This document shows, piece after piece, positions 7,563-16,168 of a DNA stretch of 64,000 bases. The stretch comes from Oceanimonas marisflavi (lineage in GTDB: Bacteria; Pseudomonadota; Gammaproteobacteria; Enterobacterales; Aeromonadaceae). The stretch spans positions 1-64,000 of the forward strand of contig NZ_QAGM01000001.1 of NCBI RefSeq assembly GCF_003049725.1. The letters are read 5' to 3'. The notes under the pieces are model-generated. The model was not told the DNA's origin. It did not search any database and saw only the letters and a list, made by a program, of their open reading frames with translations. Each line of letters starts with the position of its first letter. Positions within the stretch are counted from its first letter, which is position 1. A program made the position numbers and the translations under genes.

Positions 7563-9287
7563 GTGAAAAACAAGCCGTTCAAGTCCGTTACCGCCACGGT
7601 AGCCCGTGCCATGCTGGTGATGTTGCTGCTCTCGGTAACCACCAGCAGCTTTGCCCTGCTGACCCTGGCCTCCAGCCTTGACGACGCGGAAACCATCAAT
7701 GTCTCCGGTTCACTGAGGATGCAAAGCTACCGGCTGGCTTATGCAATCCAGACCCGTTCGCCACAGCTGCCTGTTCACCTGGCGCGGTTTGAACAGTCGC
7801 TGCATTCGGGCCCCATGACCACACTGAGCCACTGGGCGGTCCCGCCGGAGCTCGGTCGCCACTATCAGCGCCTGGTGCAGCACTGGGAGTTACTCCGGCT
7901 CCGGCTTCAGCGGGGAGAACAGCAGGGTTTCCTCGACGATATCTCCGGCTTTGTCGACGATATCGATCACTTTGTGCTCAAACTGCAGGAGCATACCGAA
8001 AGCAAGCTCCGCCTGCTGGCCATCTCCAGCGGGATCGGGCTCGGCCTTATCCTGCTGCTTGGCCTGCTCACCATCCGCTTTACCAGACGCAGCATAGTGG
8101 CCCCGCTGAACCGGCTGGTCATCGCCTGCAGGCAGGTACAGCAGGGCCACTTCGGCATCAGACCGGATACCGGAGATAACAACGAGCTGGGGCTGCTGGC
8201 CGGCACCTTCGGCAACATGACTGCCGAGCTGAACAAACTCTATGGGGATCTGGAACACAGGATCGATGAGAAAACACGCCGCCTGCGCCAGGCCAATGCC
8301 TCACTCAAGGTGCTCTATCATTGCGCTCAGCAACTTTCGGCCGGCCAGTTGTCACCGCAGCAGTTATCAACCGTGATGAACACCCTGCTCGAGATTGAGG
8401 GGATGGTGGCCGCCAGGCTGGTGATTGATGAACCCAACGGGCCCGATACCGAGCTGGTTGCCGGTACGCCGGGCAAGCACGGCTGGCAGCACCGGCAGCT
8501 GGTAATGGATGGCCGGGAGCTCGGCCGGTTCTGGTGGCAAGGGGCGCAGCCCTGTCCGGATCCGGGCTGCATCGAGAGTGTTATTCATCTGCTGGCACGC
8601 GCCATCTACGACAACCAGGCCCGGAAAAAAATGGAGCAAGGGATGCTGATGGAAGAGCGGGCGACCATCGCCCGCGAGCTGCACGACTCACTGGCACAGT
8701 CACTGTCGTACCTCAGGATCCAGATTACCCTGCTGAAACGCACGCTCGGTGACCACCGCCACGAAGAGGCCATGACCGTCGTCAGCGACATTGAGCATGG
8801 GCTGGCCGGCGCCTATACCCAGCTCAGGGAGCTGCTCGGAACATTCCGCCTGACCATAGGACAGGCCGGCTTTGGTGACGCCCTGAACGAAATGCTGCAG
8901 CCGCTGATGGCACAAACCCATGCTACCCTGACCATCGACAACCGCCTGCCCTCCCTGGGCCTGGAGGCCCGGGATCAGGTGCACCTGCTGCAAGTGATCC
9001 GTGAAGCGGTGCTGAACGCCATCAAACATGCCGATGCCAGTGAAATCACGGTACACTGCCATCAGGATGACGATCGGGTAAAGATACGGATCAGCGATAA
9101 TGGCCGGGGCTTTGATCCGGACGATGAAAAGCCAAACCACTACGGACTGGCCATTATGGCCGAGCGGGCACATCACCTGAAGGGTGAGCTCGCCATCCAC
9201 ACACGGCAGGGCGCAGGCTCGGAGGTGGCCCTGCACTTTTCACTTGAGCCTCAAGGAGAGATGCCATGGCCCCCTGGAACGTCATGA
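7563..9287 (+). CDS. narQ: NarQ-like nitrate/nitrite sensor histidine kinase
   Basis: This membrane sensor kinase responds to periplasmic nitrate or nitrite and phosphorylates NarP. The GTG at 7563 is chosen as start because AAGGA lies 8 bp upstream and translation from it matches the NarQ N-terminus; frames open upstream to 7488. Two membrane helices bracket a periplasmic domain containing the nitrate-binding P-box (INVSGSLRMQSYRLA). HAMP and linker regions follow, then the HisKA_3 H-box (IARELHDSLAQS, His374) and a HATPase (SDNGRGFDPDD). 574 residues. The 3' end overlaps narP by 22 bp. Pairing with NarP favours NarQ over NarX. Confidence 0.9.
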   Translation: MKNKPFKSVTATVARAMLVMLLLSVTTSSFALLTLASSLDDAETINVSGSLRMQSYRLAYAIQTRSPQLPVHLARFEQSLHSGPMTTLSHWAVPPELGRHYQRLVQHWELLRLRLQRGEQQGFLDDISGFVDDIDHFVLKLQEHTESKLRLLAISSGIGLGLILLLGLLTIRFTRRSIVAPLNRLVIACRQVQQGHFGIRPDTGDNNELGLLAGTFGNMTAELNKLYGDLEHRIDEKTRRLRQANASLKVLYHCAQQLSAGQLSPQQLSTVMNTLLEIEGMVAARLVIDEPNGPDTELVAGTPGKHGWQHRQLVMDGRELGRFWWQGAQPCPDPGCIESVIHLLARAIYDNQARKKMEQGMLMEERATIARELHDSLAQSLSYLRIQITLLKRTLGDHRHEEAMTVVSDIEHGLAGAYTQLRELLGTFRLTIGQAGFGDALNEMLQPLMAQTHATLTIDNRLPSLGLEARDQVHLLQVIREAVLNAIKHADASEITVHCHQDDDRVKIRISDNGRGFDPDDEKPNHYGLAIMAERAHHLKGELAIHTRQGAGSEVALHFSLEPQGEMPWPPGTS

Positions 9288-9898
9288 TCGTGGATGATCA
9301 TCCCCTGATCCGGCGAGGGCTGGGTCAACTGCTTGGCCTGGAGCCGGAGCTGCAGATCGTCGCCGAAGCCAGCAGCGGCTTTGATGCGCTGCCGCTGGCC
9401 CGCAAGCACCAGCCGGATCTGATCCTGCTGGATCTCAACATGAAAGCCATGTCGGGACTCGATACCCTGCACGCCCTGCGTGCCGAGCATATCACCGCCA
9501 GCATAGTGATACTGACCGTGTCCGACAGCCGGAGCGATATGCGCGCCCTGCTCAATGCCGGCGCCGACGGCTACCTGCTCAAGGATACCGAGCCGGAACA
9601 GCTGGTCGCTCAGCTAAAGCAGGCGATGAAGGGCGGCAAGGCATACAGTGCTCAGGTGAAGGCCTTTCTGGCAGACAATGCCGGGAAAACGGCCCTGCTG
9701 GAAACGCTGACGGAGCGGGAACGGCAGATCCTGGCCGAGGTCGCCAGGGGTCACAGCAACCGCCAGATTGCCGACACCCTGAATATCTCGGAAGCCACCG
9801 TCAAGGTGCATATGAAAAGCCTGCTCAAGAAACTGCAGGTCAGCTCTCGCACCGCCGCCACCGTTCTGTACCTGGAAACGCCGGGACCACATCCCTGA
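9266..9898 (+). CDS. narP: NarP nitrate/nitrite response regulator
   Basis: This 210-residue NarL-family regulator has a receiver (DD at 10-11, Asp56 in LLDLNMK, Thr and Lys of VILTVSD and YLLKDTEP) and a C-terminal LuxR-type helix-turn-helix (LTERERQILAEVARGHSNR). The MIVDDHPLIRRG and LDLNMKAMSGLDTL stretches are nearly those of E. coli NarP. A good ribosome site (AAGGAGA) precedes the ATG inside the end of narQ. It probably activates nap through the 7-2-7 site at 7403-7418. Confidence 0.93.
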   Translation: MAPWNVMIVDDHPLIRRGLGQLLGLEPELQIVAEASSGFDALPLARKHQPDLILLDLNMKAMSGLDTLHALRAEHITASIVILTVSDSRSDMRALLNAGADGYLLKDTEPEQLVAQLKQAMKGGKAYSAQVKAFLADNAGKTALLETLTERERQILAEVARGHSNRQIADTLNISEATVKVHMKSLLKKLQVSSRTAATVLYLETPGPHP

Positions 9899-9921
9899 TC
9901 CGCCCTGGCCGGCGGTGTTTA

Positions 9922-10407
9922 CTACCGGGAAGGCACCGGCAGCCAGCGCGGCGCATGGCCGGTCTGTTCGGTAAACCTGAGCAGATCGGCCCGGCTCATC
10001 AGCACGGTGGCGGTGTTGCGCAGCGGATGGCAGTGAAAGTCGTCGCCGTCTTTCAGCTCCTCATCCAGCCACAATTCCACCTGCAGCTGCCGGTCGTTCA
10101 CCAGCGCCAGCACGGATACATGGCCCGGGGCCACCCCCAGATAACGTTCCAGCCGCTCGGCCGAGGCAAAGCCCAGCCGCGACCAGCCCTGCTGGCGCGA
10201 CAGCGCCTTGAGATCCACCTGCTTGTTCGGGTGAGTCAGCAGCAGCGCATGTTTGCGGCCGTAGTTGTCCCGCAGAAACAGGTTTTTCAGCCGGGTGCCG
10301 GGCCGGTTCACCAGCAGGCGGTCGGCATCGTCACAGGTGCGCAGCGGCGGATGTTCAATCAACGGCGGCCGAATGTGCCATTCCGCCAGCCGGGCCATGA
10401 TGTCCAT
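9922..10407 (-). CDS. prdX: YbaK/ProXp-ala-type prolyl-tRNA editing protein
   Basis: The 161-residue protein belongs to the YbaK/EbsC domain family of free-standing aminoacyl-tRNA deacylases. KNLFLRDNYGRKHALLL and the C-terminal FHCHPLRNTATVLMS are typical of the ProXp-ala (PrdX) branch, which hydrolyses Ala-tRNAPro mischarged by prolyl-tRNA synthetase. The conserved Lys is in RLKNLFL. It lies 4 bp downstream of the monooxygenase gene in the same direction, so the two may be co-transcribed. Confidence 0.85.
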   Translation of the reverse strand: MDIMARLAEWHIRPPLIEHPPLRTCDDADRLLVNRPGTRLKNLFLRDNYGRKHALLLTHPNKQVDLKALSRQQGWSRLGFASAERLERYLGVAPGHVSVLALVNDRQLQVELWLDEELKDGDDFHCHPLRNTATVLMSRADLLRFTEQTGHAPRWLPVPSR

Positions 10408-10411
10408 ATAA

Positions 10412-10714
10412 TTAACGGGCCGGGTTCACCGCCAGCACATCGGCGCGGATCACCGACTGCTCGGCGATCAGCTCGTTGACCACGGCGCGGCTGGCCTTGT
10501 AGTGCGGGGTTTCCTTGTGAGCAGCCAGGGCGGCTTCGTCCTGATAGATTTCATAAAGCCAGAACAGCTCGGGATCGGCGCGGTCCTGCAGCACATCAAA
10601 GGTATGGCAACCGGGTTCGTCGCGCACAGAGGCTTCGGCATTGGGCAGCATGGCGTCCAGGAAGGTTTCAGTGGTACCGGGCTTGAGCTTGGTTTTGACA
10701 ATAATTGAATACAT
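10412..10714 (-). CDS. Antibiotic biosynthesis monooxygenase (ABM) family protein
   Basis: The preferred start is the ATG at 10714 (MYSIIVKTKLKPG), with GGAG just upstream; the frame is open to 10756. The 100-residue product is a single ABM dimeric alpha-beta barrel domain, like YgiN-type quinol monooxygenases. HTFDVLQDRADPELFWLYEIY and the SRAVVNELI tail are typical. These cofactor-free enzymes oxidise quinols or act in detoxification; the substrate here is unknown. The VOC gene is divergent, 73 bp away. Confidence 0.82.
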   Translation of the reverse strand: MYSIIVKTKLKPGTTETFLDAMLPNAEASVRDEPGCHTFDVLQDRADPELFWLYEIYQDEAALAAHKETPHYKASRAVVNELIAEQSVIRADVLAVNPAR

Positions 10715-10787
10715 TGTAAACTCCAATTGTTTATGTAATTTCAACAAATAGTACACAAATATTCAGGTAACTTCCAAGGAGCCCAGA

Positions 10788-11189
10788 ATGGACAGACCCG
10801 GTCGTTTTAACGGCATGCGCCACATCGCCTTTACCATGCCCAACCTGGAGGAGTGCGTCCAGTTCTATACCGAGATCATGGGCATGGAGATCCTCAACCG
10901 CGCCAGCGACAACCTGGTGTATCTCACCTGCGGCAACGACAACCTGTCTCTGGGCCGCGCCGATCTGCCCGCCAGCGGCGTGCAGAGCATGGACCACTTC
11001 GGCTTTATCGTGGATAGCAAGGAAGAGCTGGACCAGTGGTTTGAATACTTCAAGGCCAAGGGCGTGACCCTGCTGGATCAGCCTCACGACCACAGAGACG
11101 GCGCCCGCAGCTTTCATATTACCGATCCCGCCGGCAATGTGATCCAGCCCATCTATCATCCGGCCATCTCCGGCCAGCGTTTCAGCTAA
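10788..11189 (+). CDS. VOC (glyoxalase/extradiol dioxygenase superfamily) protein
   Basis: The 133-residue protein has the two beta-alpha-beta-beta-beta modules of the vicinal oxygen chelate fold. It starts at MRHIAFTMPNLEECVQFY and has a second module from MDHFGFIVDSKEELDQWF. His of MRHIAF, His of MDHFGF and the late Glu/Asp region (FHITDPAGNVIQPIY) are candidate metal ligands. Members include glyoxalase I and fosfomycin or bleomycin resistance proteins; the substrate cannot be assigned. An AAGGAG site precedes the ATG and a terminator follows at 11220. Confidence 0.8.
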   Translation: MDRPGRFNGMRHIAFTMPNLEECVQFYTEIMGMEILNRASDNLVYLTCGNDNLSLGRADLPASGVQSMDHFGFIVDSKEELDQWFEYFKAKGVTLLDQPHDHRDGARSFHITDPAGNVIQPIYHPAISGQRFS

Positions 11190-11219
11190 ACGCAGAAATT
11201 AAATTCAGTCATAAAATTC

Positions 11220-11250
11220 AAAAGCCGTGGTTTTCCCTGCCACGGCTTTT
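11220..11250 (+). terminator. Rho-independent terminator after the VOC gene
   Basis: The arms AAAAGCCGTGG and CCACGGCTTTT form a perfect 11-bp stem with a 9-nt loop, starting 30 bp after the VOC stop codon. The terminal T-run lies within the second arm. Confidence 0.85.
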
Positions 11251-11305
11251 GGTTATGTTAGGGGTATTGTGCTGCTGCACGCCATTCTTTAAAGCAGGCC
11301 CTACC

Positions 11306-12355
11306 ATGCCCTCATCCACAGACGAACTGAGAAGCCGACCACTGGCGGCCCTGAGCACTCCCCATCAGCTGGCCGAGCGCTACCCCCTCACCGAGACCAT
11401 GGCCGAGACGGTCACCAGCGCCCGCGCCGAAATTGAAGCCATTCTCACCGGCCAGAGTCACAAGCTGCTGGTGATCATCGGCCCCTGCTCCATTCACGAT
11501 CCCGCTGCCGCCCTGGCCTATGCCGAACGGCTGGCCGAGCTTAAAGCCCACTATGCCGACAAGCTGTGCATTGTGATGCGCACCTATTTTGAAAAGCCCC
11601 GCACCATAGTGGGCTGGAAAGGGCTGATTAACGATCCGCACCTGGACGGCAGTTATGACGTCAACACCGGCCTGGCGCTGGCGCGCAAGCTGCTGAGTGA
11701 TATCAACGCCCTGGGTCTGCCCACCGCCACCGAGTTTCTAGATATGGTGACCGGCCAGTATATGGCCGATCTGATCAGCTGGGGGGCCATAGGCGCGCGC
11801 ACCACAGAGTCTCAGGTGCACCGGGAAATGGCCTCGGCGCTGTCGTGCCCGGTGGGCTTTAAAAACGGCACCGACGGCAATATTCAGATTGCCCTGGACG
11901 CGGTACGGGCCGCCGCCCACGGCCATATTTTCTGCTCGCCGGACAAACACGGCAAAATGAGCATCTACCAGACCGATGGCAACCCTTATGGCCATGTGAT
12001 TTTGCGGGGCGGAAAAGCACCCAATTACGACGAGCACAGCATTGCTGACGCCGCTGCCGGGCTTGAGGCCGCCGGCCTGCCCACCCGGCTGGTGGTGGAT
12101 TTAAGCCATGGCAACAGCCAGAAGCAGCATCAGCGCCAGCTGGAGGTAGCCGAGGACATCGCCCGCCAGCTTGAAAGCGGCAGCCGCCATATTGCCGGTG
12201 TGATGATAGAAAGCTTTATCGAAGCAGGCCGGCAGGAGGTGGAGCCCGGCATACCGCTGGTGTTCGGACAAAGCATCACCGACGCCTGCCTGAGCTGGAA
12301 AGACAGCGAGCGGGTGCTGGAACGGCTGTACCGGGCTGTGAGGAGTGAGGAGTGA
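11306..12355 (+). CDS. aroH: 3-deoxy-7-phosphoheptulonate synthase, AroH type
   Basis: DAHP synthase condenses phosphoenolpyruvate and erythrose 4-phosphate, the first step of the shikimate pathway. The ATG at 11306 (MPSSTDELRSRPL) is chosen over an upstream frame because the sequence then aligns with E. coli AroH. Family motifs include IIGPCSIHDPAAALAY, YFEKPRTIVGWKGLINDPHL, GARTTESQVHREMASALSCP and ILRGGKAPNY. FLDMVTGQYMADLISWGAIG and CSPDKHGKMSIYQTDGNPYG match AroH (Trp-sensitive) better than AroF or AroG. 349 residues. The last codons and stop lie inside a heptamer repeat array, so the C-terminus may vary. Confidence 0.92.
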   Translation: MPSSTDELRSRPLAALSTPHQLAERYPLTETMAETVTSARAEIEAILTGQSHKLLVIIGPCSIHDPAAALAYAERLAELKAHYADKLCIVMRTYFEKPRTIVGWKGLINDPHLDGSYDVNTGLALARKLLSDINALGLPTATEFLDMVTGQYMADLISWGAIGARTTESQVHREMASALSCPVGFKNGTDGNIQIALDAVRAAAHGHIFCSPDKHGKMSIYQTDGNPYGHVILRGGKAPNYDEHSIADAAAGLEAAGLPTRLVVDLSHGNSQKQHQRQLEVAEDIARQLESGSRHIAGVMIESFIEAGRQEVEPGIPLVFGQSITDACLSWKDSERVLERLYRAVRSEE

Positions 12356-12406
12356 GGAGTGAGGAGTGAGGAGTGAGGAGTGATATCCTCACCCCTTACC
12401 CCTCAC
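12340..12406. repeat. Heptamer array (GAGGAGT x6) with facing complementary heptamers
   Basis: Six perfect tandem GAGGAGT units run from 12340 to 12381 and include the aroH stop codon. A C-rich set follows (TCCTCAC, CCCTTAC, CCCTCAC; 12386-12406) whose first unit is exactly complementary to GTGAGGA. The transcript could fold into a hairpin between the convergent aroH and btuD genes. Confidence 0.8.
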
Positions 12407-12416
12407 TTTCAAACAT

Positions 12417-13160
12417 TTATACCGGCAGCAGCAGCCGCTGGCCGTCCTGCTGCAGCAGTTTGACCTTGACCTCAAACACGTCGGCTACCAGTTCAGGGGT
12501 GAGTACATCGGGGCCGCCGCTGGCCACCAGCCGGCCCTGGTGCAGGCACCAGATATCGTCACCGAACTGGGCGGCCAGGTTAATGTCGTGAATGGAGGCC
12601 ACCACCGTCAGCCCCTGCCCGGCATAGTGACGCAGCAGCCGCAAGGTGGCGAGCTGATGCTGCCAGTCCAGCCCGGCCAGGGGTTCATCCAGCAGCAATA
12701 CGCGGGCCTCCGGATTAAGCACAGGGGACACCTGCAACAGGGTTTTGGCGATCAGCAGCCGCTGCTGCTCACCCCCCGAGAGCGCCGACAGCGGCCGGGC
12801 ATAGAGGGTGTCCAGCTTGAGATAACCGCTTAACCGCGCCATCTCCTCGCAGGCGGTCTCGCTCACCTCACCGTTGACGCCAAGGGCCAGCAGCTCATAG
12901 CCTTTTAACCCGGCCGGCAGCACAGAGTGCTGCACCAGCATGGCGCGCAAGTGCGCCAGCTCCGCCAGATCCAGCAAGTCCAGCCGTTCGCCATTCAGCC
13001 GCACATGACCACCGGCGTTCAGCAGCCCGGCCGCCGCCAGCAACAGGCTGGACTTGCCACTGCCGTTGGGGCCCACCAGCAGGGTCAGGCGGCCGGCCGC
13101 CAGCCGGCCACTCACCGGCCCCACTCTGTGCTCTACGGTTAATTCATCAAGCGTCAGCAT
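12417..13160 (-). CDS. btuD: BtuD-like vitamin B12 ABC transporter ATPase
   Basis: This 247-residue ABC ATPase has a Walker A motif (VGPNGSGKSSLL), a signature (LSALSGGEQQRLLIAKTLLQ), a Walker B motif (ARVLLLDEPLAGLDW) and the H-loop (SIHDINLAAQFGD). It overlaps the 3' end of the btuC permease gene by 14 bp, so the two proteins are translationally coupled. Identity as BtuD rests mainly on its BtuC partner; a haem or siderophore ATPase would look similar. No btuF is nearby. Confidence 0.85.
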   Translation of the reverse strand: MLTLDELTVEHRVGPVSGRLAAGRLTLLVGPNGSGKSSLLLAAAGLLNAGGHVRLNGERLDLLDLAELAHLRAMLVQHSVLPAGLKGYELLALGVNGEVSETACEEMARLSGYLKLDTLYARPLSALSGGEQQRLLIAKTLLQVSPVLNPEARVLLLDEPLAGLDWQHQLATLRLLRHYAGQGLTVVASIHDINLAAQFGDDIWCLHQGRLVASGGPDVLTPELVADVFEVKVKLLQQDGQRLLLPV

Positions 13161-14172
13161 GGCGTTTCACCAGTAACCAGACAAATACCGGCGCCCCCAG
13201 GGTGGACGTCACCGCGCCGATGGGCAGCTCGCCGGTCACCAGAGTCTGCCGCGCCACCACGTCCGCCAGCACCAGCAGGGCGGCGCCGGCCAGGGCCGAG
13301 GCCGGCAGCAGAAAGCGCTGACGGCCGCCGGCCAGCAGCCGCAGCAGGTGCGGCACCACCAGGCCGACAAAGCCGATCACCCCGGCCATGGCCACGCTGA
13401 AGGCGGTGAGCAGACACACTGCCAGCACCAGCCTGGGTCGCAGCCGGTGGGCGTTCAGCCCCAGCAGCCGGGCCTGTTGCTCACCCAGCGCCAGCAAGTC
13501 CAGCCGGCCGCCCTGACGTACCAGCCACAGTAACGCCAGTATGGCCGGCAGCCACCAGCCCCAGGACAGCCGCTGACCATAGCCCAGGCTGCCCATCATC
13601 CAGAACAGAAAGGTGCGCAGCGAGGCATCGTCGGCCAGATACAGCAGCCAGGTCAGAATGGCGTTGGCAAAAATCCCCACCGCCACCCCGAACAGCAGCA
13701 ACGCCCCCTGCCCCAGCCGACGCCGGGCCAGCAGCATCAGCAGCACAGTCACCACCAGAGCCCCGGCAAAGGCCGCCAGCGACACCCCCCAGTGGGGCAG
13801 CGACCAGCCCAGCCAGCCCGCCAGCGACAGGGTCAGCACCGCCGCCAGGCTGGCGCCGCTGGAAATGCCAATCAGCCCCGGCTCCGCCAGCGGATTGTGC
13901 AGCAGCACCTGCAGCACGGCGCCGCACAGGGCCAGACTGGCTCCCACCAGCACCGCCAGCAGGGTACGCGGCAGCCGCAGCTGCCAGAACACCTGCTGCT
14001 CCAGCGCCGACACCGGCTGCCACAACACCTCCAGCCCCACCCCCACGGCCCCCGACTGCAGGCTGAGCAGCACGGCGGCACTCAGCATCAGGCCCAGCCC
14101 CAGCAGCCAGCGGCGATAGCGCCGTTGCTGGGCACCGAACAAATGACTCAGTGATGTGGCTCCCCCCCTCAT
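13147..14172 (-). CDS. btuC: BtuC-like vitamin B12 ABC transporter permease
   Basis: This is a FecCD-family inner-membrane permease of 341 residues with about ten helices. FWQLRLPRTLLAVLVGASLA, NPLAEPGLIGISSGASL, GVIGFVGLVVPHLLRLL and the C-terminal ELPIGAVTSTLGAPVFVWLL follow E. coli BtuC closely. The gene ends inside btuD and begins 1 bp after the yfcA-like stop region on the same strand. No cobalamin riboswitch was recognised upstream. Confidence 0.88.
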   Translation of the reverse strand: MRGGATSLSHLFGAQQRRYRRWLLGLGLMLSAAVLLSLQSGAVGVGLEVLWQPVSALEQQVFWQLRLPRTLLAVLVGASLALCGAVLQVLLHNPLAEPGLIGISSGASLAAVLTLSLAGWLGWSLPHWGVSLAAFAGALVVTVLLMLLARRRLGQGALLLFGVAVGIFANAILTWLLYLADDASLRTFLFWMMGSLGYGQRLSWGWWLPAILALLWLVRQGGRLDLLALGEQQARLLGLNAHRLRPRLVLAVCLLTAFSVAMAGVIGFVGLVVPHLLRLLAGGRQRFLLPASALAGAALLVLADVVARQTLVTGELPIGAVTSTLGAPVFVWLLVKRHADA

Positions 14173-14173
14173 C

Positions 14174-14953
14174 TCAGCTTATCCAGCTGAACAGTTGCGG
14201 GTATTGCTGCCACAACAAGCGCGCCGACATCACCAGCGACACCGTGACCAGCATGGGACGAATAATGCGTGTGCCACGGGTCACTACCATCCTGGAGCCG
14301 AGCCGTGCGCCCAGAAACTGACCGGCGGCCATGGCCAGGCCGGCAATCCACACCACCTGACCACCCAGAATAAAAAACAACAGCGAAGCGAAATTGGAGG
14401 TGAAATTCAGCAGCTTGGTGTGAGCCGTGGCCTTGCCCATGCTGTAGCCGGCCAGGGCGATAAACCCAAGGGCAAAAAAGGAGCCGGTGCCGGGGCCGAA
14501 AAAACCGTCATAAAAACCCACGCCGGTGCCCACCACCAGGGCAAAAGGAATGATCCCCAGCCGCCGGCTGCGATCTTCATCGCCAACTTTGGGTGAAAGC
14601 AGAAAATACAGAGCAAAGGCCGCCAGCAGGAACGGCAGCACCTTTTCCAGCACCGAGGCGTCAATGCGCTGCACCAGCAGGGTGCCCAGCATGCTCCCCA
14701 CAAAGGTGCAGGCCACCGCCCATTTCATGATGCGCCAGTCAATCAGTCCCCGCCGCAGATAATAAAGCGAGGCCGAGAAAGAGCCGAAACAGCTCTGCAG
14801 CTTGTTGGTGGCCAGCGCCATGGTGGGGGGCATGCCGGTGGCCAGCAGGGCCGGCACGGTAATCAGCCCGCCACCGCCGGCAATCGCATCAATAAACCCG
14901 GCCAGCAGAGCCGCCAGCGCCAGCAGACCCAGGGTCAGTAAATCCAGTTCCAT
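14174..14953 (-). CDS. yfcA: TSUP (TauE/SafE) family membrane permease, YfcA-like
   Basis: This 259-residue integral membrane protein has about eight helices and the two TSUP repeats: DAIAGGGGLITVPALLATG in the first half and GFYDGFFGPGTGSFFALGF in the second. TSUP proteins move sulfur-containing anions or small organic acids; YfcA has no firmly known substrate. It lies 1 bp upstream of btuC and probably shares its transcript. The msrA gene is divergent, 124 bp away. Confidence 0.86.
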   Translation of the reverse strand: MELDLLTLGLLALAALLAGFIDAIAGGGGLITVPALLATGMPPTMALATNKLQSCFGSFSASLYYLRRGLIDWRIMKWAVACTFVGSMLGTLLVQRIDASVLEKVLPFLLAAFALYFLLSPKVGDEDRSRRLGIIPFALVVGTGVGFYDGFFGPGTGSFFALGFIALAGYSMGKATAHTKLLNFTSNFASLLFFILGGQVVWIAGLAMAAGQFLGARLGSRMVVTRGTRIIRPMLVTVSLVMSARLLWQQYPQLFSWIS

Positions 14954-15077
14954 CGTATTTCAGGACTCAAAACAAGAAAGGTGCCAAGATTAACAGGATG
15001 CGGCGTCAGGCAACAGCGAGCCTTGCCCCGACTTTTGGCTATGGTAACGTAGACGACACATCAATAAGGAGAACCCC

Positions 15078-15692
15078 ATGAGCAACGAGGTTCTGGGCCT
15101 GCTGCCCAGCGATTTTCCCGATATCGACGACAGCGCCTTTCGCAATACCGGCGAGCGGACCCTGGTGCTGGCCGGTGGCTGCTTCTGGTGCACCGAGGCC
15201 GTTTACCGTCAGCTTGATGGCGTCATTGAGGTGATTTCCGGCTATGCCGGTGGCGATGCCCAGGATGCCAACTACAAGGCGGTGTGCACCGGCACCACCC
15301 GCCATGCCGAAGCCATTCAGATCATCTATGACAGCAGTCTTATCGGTCCGGGCACCCTGCTGAAGGTGTTTTTCGGTATTGCCCACGATCCCACCCAGCT
15401 TAACCGCCAGGGCAACGATACCGGAACCCAGTACCGCTCGGCGATTTTCTGGCAGGATGAGCAGGAGCGCGAGCTGGCGGAAGACTACATTGCCCGGCTG
15501 GAGCAGGCCGGCGCCTTTAAGCAACCCATAGTGACCAGCCTGGAGCCACTGGATATATTCTATCCGGCCGAGGACTATCATCAGGATTACGCCGCCCGGA
15601 ATCCGGATCAACCCTATATCGCCGCCGTGGCCCAGCCCAAGGTGGCCAAGGTGCACCACTATTACAAACACAGGTTGAAAAAGGACATCTGA
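15078..15692 (+). CDS. msrA: Peptide methionine sulfoxide reductase MsrA
   Basis: MsrA reduces the S-epimer of methionine sulfoxide in proteins. The 204-residue product has the catalytic motif [17 protein letters not shown], and [24 protein letters not shown] typical of the family. AAGGAG precedes the ATG. The stop is 2 bp before msrB, so the two are an operon. Some members of this group also have C-terminal resolving cysteines; none is evident here, so recycling may differ. Confidence 0.95.
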   Translation: MSNEVLGLLPSDFPDIDDSAFRNTGERTLVLAGGCFWCTEAVYRQLDGVIEVISGYAGGDAQDANYKAVCTGTTRHAEAIQIIYDSSLIGPGTLLKVFFGIAHDPTQLNRQGNDTGTQYRSAIFWQDEQERELAEDYIARLEQAGAFKQPIVTSLEPLDIFYPAEDYHQDYAARNPDQPYIAAVAQPKVAKVHHYYKHRLKKDI

Positions 15693-15694
15693 TC

Positions 15695-16165
15695 ATGGCC
15701 CAGACTCCCAGCCCTTACGATCTTTCTGCGCCGGACGAGGCCCAGCTTCAGGCCCTGGCCAATGAGCTCGGCCCGGAAGAGCGCCGCGTGTTACTCAACC
15801 AAGGCACGGAGCCCCCCTTTTGCGGTGGCCTGCTCGACAACCATGAAGACGGTTGTTACGTCTGCCGGCTGTGTGCCCTGCCGCTGTTTTCCTCCGCCTG
15901 CAAGTTCGAGTCGGGCTCCGGCTGGCCGAGTTTTTACGCGCCCTACCATCCGGACCACATTCGTGAGCTGGCCGACATGAGCCACGGCATGCGCCGGGTG
16001 GAGATCCGCTGCGCCCGCTGTGACGGTCATCTGGGTCATGTGTTTCCCGATGGCCCGCCTCCCACCGGGCTTCGCTATTGCCTGAATTCGGCCTCCATGC
16101 AGTTCTGTGCCGACGGTGCTACCAAGCCGGATCCGCTCAGGCGGGGCGAAACCGGCTTTTTGTAA
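15695..16165 (+). CDS. msrB: Peptide methionine sulfoxide reductase MsrB
   Basis: MsrB reduces the R-epimer of methionine sulfoxide, complementing MsrA. Four structural zinc cysteines are visible as CRLC and CARC, with [10 protein letters not shown] and the catalytic [11 protein letters not shown] at the C-terminus. 156 residues, slightly longer than E. coli MsrB. It follows msrA after 2 bp. The convergent RimK-like gene ends 3 bp beyond the stop. Confidence 0.95.
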   Translation: MAQTPSPYDLSAPDEAQLQALANELGPEERRVLLNQGTEPPFCGGLLDNHEDGCYVCRLCALPLFSSACKFESGSGWPSFYAPYHPDHIRELADMSHGMRRVEIRCARCDGHLGHVFPDGPPPTGLRYCLNSASMQFCADGATKPDPLRRGETGFL

Positions 16166-16168
16166 GTC

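Noticed and set aside
14954-15077. Cobalamin riboswitch upstream of the yfcA-btuC-btuD genes
   Set aside because: The interval is too short and no B12-box-like sequence was seen.
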